Of a DNA stretch of 64,000 nucleotides, positions 38,361-50,300 are shown piece after piece. The notes below the pieces were generated by a model. It saw nothing but the letters and a program-made list of their open reading frames with translations. It had not been told where the DNA came from and did no database searches. Every line of letters starts with the position of its first letter. Positions within the stretch are counted from its first letter, which is position 1. Position numbers and translations under genes: made by a program. Origin of the DNA: Sipunculus nudus (lineage: Eukaryota; Annelida; Sipuncula; Golfingiida; Sipunculidae); contig CM049313.1 in assembly GCA_026874595.1 (NCBI GenBank), positions 13,761,508 through 13,825,507 of the forward strand. Reading direction: 5' to 3'.

Positions 38361-41300
38361 TTTGTCAAGGTATACTGTATATATTGATATTTGGGTATTC
38401 TGATGTGATTTCAGACCTTTGGGCATGAATACGAGGAACGGAAGGCTGCTAACCATGCCTGGTTGCATAGTATGCAGCCATTTGATGAGTGAGGGAATCC
38501 CTGGGAAATTCCATCATTCCCATGTGATGTTAGGCTCACTAGATTGATTTTTATTTTGAAATAATTTTGAGGGTGCATAGTAATTGATATTGTTTTTTTT
38601 TTTAATTGTTGCTTTAATATGTTTTCATATGAAGAAGAACACAGTTTATTTGCTTCAGTTCATACAAAAGTTATTTATATTTTAGAGGTTATCAACCAAA
38701 AACCAATTTGGGGGGAAAAGGCCATCTTTGGGTTGCTATGAATGGATGAATACCATTTAACACAGTCCAAGATTAAGTGCTGCTGCCTGTGATATAAGCC
38801 ATTATTTCGGAACATATTAGGCCAAAAAAAATAAAAGGTATGGTTCTCAGGCACCGCCCGCATCAATTCTAACACCCCGCATCAAAAAATTTTATTTTGA
38901 TTTTTATCTTTCAAGAAGATAAATAATACAATTTATGTAGTCTTTAGCAAAAAATTTGTTATTTTCATGCTTTCCCCTGATCATATGACATTTTTATTGA
39001 AACATCCAGAAAAAGGTCAAAAATAAAATACTGCCCGCCCACACTGATTTCTGAAAAAAAGTGCCTGAGAACCATACCTTATTTTTTTTTGGCCTTATGG
39101 CCCTTAATGATGAAAGACCAGCAGAAGCAGGGTTGGCAAGTTTTGGGCAGGAAGGTTTTAACCATAGGTTAAAACCTGGTTAAAACTGCCCCGCCTAAAA
39201 CAGGTTTTAGGCAGGTTTTAGGCACCAAAAGTGCCTAAAACTTATTATTATTTAAATTTATGACTTAAAGATCTATAAAACTACCAAACTGGCTGGGGTG
39301 ATGCAGTCACAAGGCCTTGCTGGGCTCGCTTCAGGTATTAGTAATGTATGATTTCTGGTTGGCTTGCATTCTGCAGTCTTCAAAGAGCCTGTATAGGCTT
39401 CTTGAGTAAGAGACCAAGTTTGTGTGGCATATATTTTCCATGGCAAATGTAATGTCATTATCATGACCCTTTGGGTTTATTGATGAGTGCCCTGCTACCT
39501 GGAATGATGTAATAGAGCCTCCAGTATGTCATTTGTCAGGCAGGGTATCAGAGGGGGAGGCCATGCTTCAAAAGACCAGTTAATTACTACTTATCAGGAT
39601 GATGGGGTCATAAGACCAAATGGTCATAAATCCTACTGCTGTGTCCTAGTAGATATTCATGTGAACTTTCTTTCATGAGTAGGATGATGCATTCAAAGCC
39701 CTTGCCCTGAAAACTGTTCTTGAGTTTAAACTATTAACTGAGTGATGCATTCAGGGCCCCTGACCATGAGATATGGGTTTCTCAGGCCTTTAGGTTGAAC
39801 ACAGCCCAAAAGTGGTTATGAATAATCTGCGGTTTGCAATGTATGTTGCAACATATTTTCAGTATACATTTCAACATAATTAATTAAAGAGTGTTTCATG
39901 AGGGTTCCATCTTCACACTCTCATGATAAAGTTAACAGCATTTCCATCATTATATAGACAATAAGTATGTGCACAAAATCTTAAAATTTGACAAGGGATG
40001 ACCTAGCTAAGGAAATAAACAACTAGTCCAAATTCTTCATTATCAGATAATGTAAAAGATATTATCATCTTTTTAGTTTATGGCTAGTATAAAAGATCTG
40101 TTATAATTTATAAAATCAATATTTTGCTTTTCACCATTTGAAGCCACAGGCATACAAAACATACATGACATGTTAGTGAGACTACAGCATAAAGGACTAT
40201 TCATCAGTGTAAAAGGAACTTATTAAATTTGGGAAAACTTCTTTCCCATATATCACAAAATTTAATCCCTTGTGATAAAAAAAAAAGCCAATCAAAGTTT
40301 CTGGTTATAAGCTTACAGTCTGAGCATTCTTTTATAAATTGGCAATAATGGAGATGGGAGACCTCAGAACATGATTTGGGTTTACAAGATAAAACTGTAA
40401 GAGAACTGTGTTCATATGGATAACCTGAAAAAGTGTTTTATTCATTTGTTGATTTCTTTTCGTATCATGGTTTAATTTGTTTATTTTAAATAGTGCTCCT
40501 CACTTTTAATTTGTTGAGCATATTTCTTTAATGCATTTATCTATGTAACAATAAAACATAGTTACACTGCAAGTCTTAGGTGTGGGTAAGTAAGTTTTAA
40601 GCAGTTAAAGGCAGTTTTAGGGAGGTTATAACATATTTTAGGCAGTTAAAGGCAGGTTTAAGGCTCTGCCCTGCTGAAAACAGGTTTTGGGCAGCCTAAA
40701 ACCCAACCCTGAGCAGAAGTGATGTAGATTTTATTCATGAAACTACAAGTAAACTGGATTTTAAAGATTGAAACAGTAAATCACCTTATTTTTACTCAAT
40801 CCTAGAAATCCACTGTATTCATGCCTACAGGTCTGATATTGCGACAGAATACTAATCATATATATATATATCATGTTTATAGGGATTCAAGCATACTATG
40901 GATACTATGACCATCTCTGTGTTTGTGGTAGTGGTAGTGTTACATCATGCAAGTTAAGAACGCTACCCAGGAGGTTACACTCCTGTTGCACCAAGCAAAT
41001 TACATCGGAAGTCAGACCCCCATTTCACTCTGATTACATGTATTATCATTTTAATGGTATTAAGATGAAGATTAGCTTTTTAGGAGTGTGTTTTTTTTGT
41101 GTCCACAAAGTGATGTATTCGTATAAAAATTAAATGTGCAAATGTTCATGATATAAGAAGTTCCTTAATTCAGAAGAGTAAAAACGTTGCTTTGTTTTTC
41201 AACGTGTGAAACTGAATATTCATTTTCAGTATTAAATTGTAGTTCATAAAAATATTCTTTATCACAATGATGAGTATGACAGTTGTAATGTTCTTTATCA

Positions 41301-44300
41301 CTTTGATGATAATATATCAGTTGTAATGTTCTTCGTTACAGTGATGAGTATGACTTTTTACCGGTGCTGTCGCCGCTCTCCAACAAGAGTCCCGTGGTCC
41401 AGGTCGGGACTAAACTGGGTTTGGAGGTGTGGGCTGTCAAGCTGCTTTACCAGTACGCGTACTCTCTGCTGATGCAACACTGCCAGAACAAGGCCAGTCC
41501 CAGGATCTCTGATGGTGGGTTGCCATTTTTAAGCCATGCATACACCTTACAAAATGTTGATACAGTATGATAGAAATCCATAGATTATTTTCATATATAC
41601 ATACAGTGAAGCACCTACTTGCGGACAACTCAGTAAGGTGGACAACTAACTAATGGGGACACTTACTCTTGGTCCTTTCAAATATGCCATTTTGTTATGT
41701 GTAAGGTAAACTTATTAAAGAGGACAACTCACTATTTTGTACAAATTTTCCGGTCCCATCTGCATATTCAGTACATATTAAGACCCTCTTAAGCGGACAG
41801 ACATTAGGAGTTCTATTTTTGTTCATATATCTGCCCAGAGATGGCGCTCTGAGGTCATGACCTTGTATGACCTGTTTTGGTCATACTCCTGAGTCTGGCT
41901 GTGCCAAATGTTGCTGACTGGGGTCATAAATCTTGCTGCTCAAGTGAACAGACAGATGCCGCTGATAAGCCCTAAGCTAACTGATACAGCGTGAGAATCA
42001 CCCCTTTGGTGTGACTTAGAAACGGCTTGCTAGTTCCCAGAGACCCAAAGCATGCTAATGACGCCTGAGCTATCGCTGGGCCGCGGTACACATGGGCAAT
42101 AATATGAGAATAGCACCCTCCAGGGTTGGGGCCAGGTACTTGTACCTGTACCTGTACCTGTACCTAGGTACACATTTCAGAATACCTGTACCTGTACCTG
42201 TACCTGGCTTTCATGAGTACATGAGTAGGAAGTACCTTGTACCTGTACCTGTACCTGGAACTAAAGTACCTGTACCTGGTGCAAGGTACTCCAGGTATAT
42301 TTTCATATTTTCATTTTTTTAAGTTTTTTACTCTTTAAGTATTAAAAATGGTTACCTGTAGTGTAAAATAATCAGTAAGCCATCAGTGTGATAAACTGCT
42401 CATGAATTGTTATCAAACCTTCAGAACGGTCACATGTGTGAAATAAGCTGTAACCACTAATTGAACAAATCATTCGAGGTGGTACCCACAACTAGTTTGG
42501 TCATAGGGGATATAAAAATTAATTGAACAGAGCTTTATAGCTGTTAATTTGAGTGATATTTAAGGTATGAAATCTGGCAAATGTTTATTCTCTCACTTGA
42601 ACACAGTTCAGTGTCAGCGCAAACAACTTAGTGTCAGATCCAGTCGTGGCATCCCATGTTTGGAGCTAGGAACCTAGGAATGTATGGTGCCATACAGATA
42701 ATAAGTTCTAATTAAATATATTTTAGCAAATGTTTCAATATTATTTGACAGAAAAAAAACATGTCAACTTGCATATATATGTCAATTTATGCCGCTTTTA
42801 TTATCCTTCAAACCGTCTTTGAAGTGATCCTAAAATAAATGTACCTGTACCTGTACCTGTACCTAGGTACTTTCTAATGTACCTGTACCTGTACCTAGGT
42901 ACTCTGTGAAATTCAAGTACCTGTACCTGTACCTGTACCTGGCAAATTCACAAGTACCTGTACCTGTACCTAGGTACTTTTACTTGTACCTGGCCCCAAC
43001 CCTGGCACCATCAGTGATGCAGCGGGCGATGTAAGTCACTCGGACATTGCCATCATAACATTTTGTTAATCATAGAACAGAATAAAACAAGGCTAATTTT
43101 ATCTGCCAAAACGAAGTTTTGCGGATACTATGTTTTTGACTGGCTTCCGCTGCCGCTGCGTTCATTTCCGGAATAGACCACTGGACAGATTTTTCCGAAA
43201 CTATACACAATAATGGGGTCACATGTGAACTGGTGCCAAAATATTTTGCGTTGACCTCTAACCTTTCCTCTCTCCAGTGTGTCCATCTATGCTTGTTTTT
43301 TAGCGAACCTGTGAGCTTATGCAATGGTGCGGCGTTGTCCGTCATGTGTCGTGCGTTGTGCGTCATATGTACGTTAACCATAGCTATCTCAAAAATGGCA
43401 GGAGCTAGCATCACCAAATATTTTGCAAAGAATCAGTCATCCAAAAAACTGTATCGGATTTTGTTTATTTCTTTTCTAACTGCATTTTCTTAGATTTTAT
43501 AGGGAAAAAGCTAAAAAAAGCTTTAAAAATCTTCTTCTCCGAAACTGTCCAGCCAAATTGTTCAATATTTCACAGAAATGATCCTTGAAACAATCTTTCT
43601 CAAGTTTGTTCAAATGTTCCAGTTCAGAGATTTTTGGCCGAGTTACAGGAGATTGAACTATGTTACCTGTGCAAAAAAGCATATTAAAATTTAAATCTCA
43701 GATACGGCTGGAGCTATCATCACCAAATTTTATGCCAATGTTGGTCACATAAGTCATATCTGAAATTGAGGTATTGGTGGCGCCACCTGCATCGGCCTTT
43801 TTTGTACGGGGTCATCAGTGCCTGTATCACACTGAGGGCTACAAAAAACTTCTTCTCTGAAACCATATGGCCAAAATGTTTAATATCGCACAGGAATGAT
43901 CCTAGGGTAGTGCTTTCTGAAGTTCGTTCAAATGGTCATTTTTCAGTGACTTTTGGCTAAGTTATGGGAAGCTGAATTTAGTCATATGCCATAACAGCCC
44001 ATATTAGCTCAGTGGCTACAAAGATCTTCTTCTCAAAAACCACTGGGCCAAATTCTTAAATCTCACATATTAATTATCCTCAGATGTTGATAATTCAAGT
44101 TTGTTCAAATGGTTTTGGTTCAGTGCTTTTTGGCTGAGTTACCGGAAGCTGAACTTAGCCAGTTTGCTGTATCTTCCTATATGAGTTATAAAACTGCAAA
44201 ACGTTTTTTCGACTGATGCCACTGAAGCCAGTTTGTTGAATATTTTACAAGAATAATCCCTACAATTATTCTTATAATAAATGTCATTAATGGTTCCACA

Positions 44301-47300
44301 TGAATGATTTTTGGCTGAATTATGGAGCTTGAATTGAGTCATTTTACAACTGTACGTCGATTATAAATTATTGGTATCCCTACTCAACTTAATTAAAAAA
44401 TTTGCCATCAATGAGATATATCTGTATTTTAATTTTGCATTCAGTATGTATCCATAATAATTTTACATATATTCCGGATTTCTTTCTTATAAAAAGTAGG
44501 CTGAAAAGCATTTTGTATTGGGAAAATAAATTTCAAAGTTATAACAAGTAGTGACCACTTTTGTGTACAGATGGCAGCACTTGGTTTACCATCGGCAAAT
44601 TGCCAGTGCCTTGATGTTGGCCATTAGCCAGTATGATGTCAGCTCTATAAATAGTTTTGGCACAGTGCCAGGATTGGAAGAAGTGCAGCCAGGTATAGGT
44701 CAAGAGTTCACTCAGTGCAGTAGCTGCATTCTATTTAAAGCTTTGGCAGACTCCCAACTGTGTCAGATTATGCAACAGGTCAAGAGTTCACTCAGTGCAG
44801 CTAGGTACAGGTCAAAAGTTCACTCAGTCTAGCCAGGTGCAGGTCAAGGGTTCACTCAGTGCAGTAGCTTGAGGCAGCAATTTGTCACAGGTCACTCGGG
44901 GGCAACTGCCTTACTCACCTAAGCCTTGTCAGCCCAGTGCATCAAACTCTGGGGAAGTTTGATGTATTGGAATGATATTTTTACCTGTCTTTGTGTCTTT
45001 GATGGTATTCTCATTTACAAGACAGGTGGTGCCACTTACATTGACTTTTGCAGTGTATGCGCCTGCTTATTTCTACAGAGGAATTTTATACATCAGCCTA
45101 AAATTGGGCATGTTTATACATATCGGGTAGCTTTAAAGTGTACAAACCTGGTGGCGCCACGTACAATAATTTTTGCACATTGTATGTCCCTGCTTATTTC
45201 ATAGGAGGGGTTTGTTTGACATACTGGTGGTGCCAGCTACAATCATTGCACCACCAAAACAGAGTTTTTGGTTTGACCTCTGACCTTTCCTCTCTGCCCA
45301 GCGTCCATTTGTGTGTCTGTTTCCACACATAAACCCACATATCTCGGGAACTGTTTGACCGATAAGGCTAAAGATTTTGCACAAATGTAGCCCTTGGAAA
45401 GCTTTATAACATACACTAAAATGGTGGCGCCACCTGCAACCATTTTTGCACAGCGTTCATCTGTTCATCAGCCTTGGGATAAAACACTCATATCTCTGCA
45501 TTGGTTGGACTTATCCACCTGAAATTTTGCATGTGTATACATTCTGGACAGCTTTCTTGATTTTATGACAGGTGGCGCCACCTACATTCACGTTTAAGCT
45601 GCAGACATCCAAGCTTATATCTCGGGAACCATTTGACCAGTTGGACCAAAATTTTGCATGTGTATAGATCTCCCATAGCTCTTTATCATATGCAAAACTG
45701 GTGTAGCCACCTGCCACAATTTTTGCACAGCGTCCATCTGTTCATTTGCCTTGGGATAAAATCACTCATATCTCGGCAGTGGTTTGACTTATCCACCTGA
45801 TATTTTGCAGGTTTATACATCCTTGACAGTTTTCTTGATTTTATGACAGGTCGCGCCACCTACATTCACGTTTAAGCTGCAGACATCCAAGCTCATACCT
45901 CGGGAACCATTTGACCAGTTGGACCAAAATTTTGCATGTGTATAGATCTCCCATAGCTCTTTATCAAATGCAAAACTGGTGGTGCCACCTGCCACTATCT
46001 TTGCACAGCGTCCATCTGTTCATCTGCCATGGGATAAAAATCACTCATATCTCGGCAGTGGTTTGACATACCCCTTGAAATTTTGCATGTGTATAGATCT
46101 CACATAGCTCTTAATCATACACAAAATTGGTGGTGCCATCTGCCACCATTTTTGCACAGCGTCTGTCTGTTTGTCTGCTAAAATCACTCATATCTCAGTA
46201 GTGGTTTGACTTATCCACCTGAAATTTTGCATGTTTATACATCTTGGATAGCTTTCTGGATTTTTTTTGGCAGGTGGCGCCACCTACATTTATATATATG
46301 CTGCAGACATTCAGGCTTATTTTTCAGGACTGGTTTGACTTATTCCCCTGAAATTTTGCATGTGTATAGATCTCATATCTCTGCATTGGTTGGACTTATC
46401 CACCTGAAATTTTGCATGTGTATACATCATGGACAGCTTTATTGATATTATGACAGGTGGCGCCACCTACATACACATTTCAGCTGCAGACATCCAGGCT
46501 ATTATGCAACACACCTCGCTCTATTTCCCCTTGCCACTCAATCTATTCCTCACTTCACCTTTCCCACTCTGATTTTGGCAGATATAGGTAGATGCTTGTT
46601 GACTACCCATATTCTAGTTTTTGTGTTGTGTGCACCCATGCCAGAATTGCAGCAGTGATGTATGTTTAATTGTTTCTTGTTCTAAGTTTTTAGTACTTGC
46701 ATTGTTCATATACATGTTACACATGTTCTTGAAAAGTAATGGTCCAGCACTGAAGCATTATACCTGGTGTAATCTCATTGCACAGGTTTTGCATTGGGCC
46801 TGTAGGCCTTGTTGACTTATTAACCCACATATCTTCAGACTCGTTTGACCAATCAGGAAAAAAATATTTTGCACAAATGTAGCCCTTTTATAGTTTTATA
46901 ACATACATAAAAATGGTGGTGCCACCTGCAACCATTTTTGCACAATGTCCAAATGTTCATCTGCCTTGGGATAAAAGCACTCATATCTCAGCAGTGAATG
47001 GACTTATCCACCTGAAATTTTGCTTGTGTATTCATCCTGGATAGCTTTCTGGATTTTATGACAGGTGCACCACATTCATTCATGTTCAGGCTGCAGACAT
47101 CCAGGCTTATATCTCAGGACTGGTTTGAGTTATCCTCCTGAAATTTTGCATGTTTATAGGTCTCACATAGCTCTTTATCATAAGCAAAACAGGTGGCGCC
47201 ACCCGTGACCATTTTTGCACAGCATCCATCTGTTTGTCTGCTGTGGGACAATATCACTGATATCTCGGCAGTGGTTTTACTTATCTGCCTAAACTTTTAC

Positions 47301-50300
47301 AATAGTATATAACTTGGATAACTTTCTGGATTTTGTGGCAGGTGGTGCCACCTTTATTGCATTTTGGCTGCAGATGTCCATGTTTTAATGCAACAGACCT
47401 CTCTCTATTTCCCCTCGCCACTCAGTCTATGCCTCACTGCCTAACCCGTCCCACTCTGGTTTCGCATCATCCATGCTTATATGCAAAACATCTTGTCTAT
47501 TTCCCCAAGCCACTCAATCCATGCCTCACTTCACCATTCCTACTCTGATTTTGGTGGATACACGTAGTTGCATGTCGACTACCCGTATTCTAGTAATTGA
47601 TACCTTTCAAAAATGTGTTGACGGATGGGTACTTGTAGAATTCTGAAATTATTCAAGGAAAATAAGGTTTAAACTAACCAGTCATCCGTCATGTATAACA
47701 GCACATATAGGTGCAGAGTGACAGCATCTATCCCAAAATCACTCCAGTGATTCCTCAAAATGAGACCTCTCTGAATATACCTGTTTGGTATAAATCTTAA
47801 CAAATGAAAAAATCTGCACATCCCTATTCTTCTGATCAGTTCCAGTGATTTACTGCTCAGTTACTGGATATATTGCTCTCAGCCTGACAAGCTTCAGCGG
47901 ACTGCGAAAGTAACATCCAACGGCCTTGCTATATCAAAAGCTGTGCTGTGGCTACGCCTGAAACCACCGTACAATAGGCGTACAATGGGGTTAATGGGCG
48001 TATCATGTCTAAATTGCAATTAGCACACAACTGACATGAATTAAATAAAATACCAGTATTAATAAATGACAAATTGACACAACTTCTCTAATCAGGACAA
48101 CTCACTAATTAGGACAAAATCCTTCAGTCCCTTGAGTGTCAGGCTTAGAGGAGTTTCACTGTTTATTATATTAAAACCTTTTGTTTTCTTGAGTCTGGTG
48201 TAGACTGTATATATATTTTATTTTGACGTTTAAATAAATGGTACGTGTCCCATATTTGTTGCTTGTGTTAAGTGATATGTATTGTATTATGACTGTTATT
48301 TTGTGTATTGTAGTTGCCCTTGCATTATGACTGATTTGTGTGTGTATTGTAGGTGACATTGCATTATAACTGGTTTGTGTGTGTATTGTAGGTGATCTTG
48401 TATTATGACTGATTTGTGTATGTATTGTAGGTGATCTTGTATTATGACTGGTTTGTGCATGTATTGTAGGTGCCCTTGAATGATGCCTGATTTGTGTATG
48501 TATTGTAGGTGATCTTGTATTATGACTGGTTTGTGTGTGTATTGTAGGTGATCTTGTATTATGACTGGTTTGTGTGTATTGTAGGTGACCTTGCCTCGGT
48601 GACTCGCTCTGTGATACTGGTTAACCCTGATTGTGCCTGTGCGTGGAACCTTAGGTATGTCATAGACAATGTCATTCTCAGCTCTATGCAACTTAAATAA
48701 TAAAATACCTTACTTTACAAATAAATATACAGAAAAGGCTATCTCCATTTCTTGGATTGTGACATTTGGAAGTCTGTAGGAAATTGGGGATATTTTTAAT
48801 GGGACAAACGTGTGTTTTAAAGTCTAAAAACTGTCTCATGATTATATGTCTCATTAGTATTTTAAGTGGTGTTAAAGTTTTTCTTCAGTATTAACTTCTG
48901 GTTTTGGATCCTTTGTCATTTACATAATCCAAAAGCTGAGAATGTGTTCTACCTTTTGTTGTATTGAAAGATTGTGTACCTTCAAAGAAGCTGTCCTTTG
49001 TTAACAGGGCACAAATTGTAACCTCTGGACCTAGAATCTTCTAACTTGCCATCCAGGGAGGTCCATGAAAAATGTCCTTGGAAACCTGAAATTGCTATGG
49101 GGCTCAGAAGTAACCCAAAGAATAATTAAAATTTGATACAAAAGCTCCATTATCTGAACAACTTATGCATTGTTCACCATGATTCTCTGCATGCATATTC
49201 ATCATGGAATGTTATGAGCTGGATATCTCCAAAGATATTCAACACAGGAACTACATTTCTTCAGTGCTAATGCATATTTACAAAATCTTGGTTGTGTTCA
49301 AAGATGGGTGACCTTGACCTACTTTTAAAGGTCACAGAGCTTAGAATAGAATAAAACTAAGGAACTTATTTCTCAGGAAGCATTTGGTTGATTGTTATGA
49401 AACATGGTACATACCTCTCATGTTTAAATTTATAACTGAGACATGTACAGTTATACATCCATGTGACAACAAATATTCTGTACATGTTACTGTTACCACT
49501 TATATACATTGTTCTTTTAGCTGAGGGCTTTTGACAGCTTCTGCTGATATTCTAGTTAGACCTTCAAAGATGCAATTGTCCTATACAGGGTTCAAATTGT
49601 AACCATTCAACCTAGAATCTTCTTATTTAATATCCAGGGAGGTCCATGGAAAATCTCTTTGAAAATTTGAAATGAGGTCTCTGTTACATATATCCTTCGA
49701 GCTAAAGGGCTTGTAAATACCTCTTAGTATAATTAAAATTTGATACGAAACCTTCAGTTTATGAACAACTAATGCATTCATCTACATGATTCTTTGCATG
49801 CATATTTACCATAGAGTGTTTCATTGATTGCTGCAGACTGGTGGTGCAACTTTTTTTTAAAATTTTACGCAATTTTTTCACTATTTTTGAGACCTTCAAA
49901 AATGTGGTAAGCCATAAACAGGGCACAAACTGTATCCATTGCACCTAGATTCTTCTAACTTGACATCCTGAGATTTCCATGAAAAATCTCAATTTAAACC
50001 TGAACTTAGGTCTCTGTTACCCATATCCTTTGAGCTATGCTTCAGATGAATTGGGATACCATCTACACAATTTGGCATTCAGATGATAAAATTCCTTTTG
50101 TGAATGTCTTCCTAGACAGCTGAGCATCATGAACCATGTGTATCTTTAAAATCTCTAAAAAATCATGTACCATTTTAGAGAATATTTAAGCTTTCAGAAT
50201 ATGTGCATGCCAAGTTGATACAGAGCAACATTTGTGGTAATATTATGGAAAAACTGAACAGGTATGTTTAAACAGAACACTGATCACGAGCCAGTTCTGA

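Noticed and set aside
38136-38468. IYIYIY-containing open frames
   Set aside because: They translate a TA microsatellite.
42092-42322. Protein with YLYLYL and PVPVPG repeats
   Set aside because: It translates GTACCTGTACCT runs of a hAT-type element.
45138-46445. Several open frames sharing similar peptides
   Set aside because: They are repeat translations of the tandem array in PTAR1 intron 2, on both strands.
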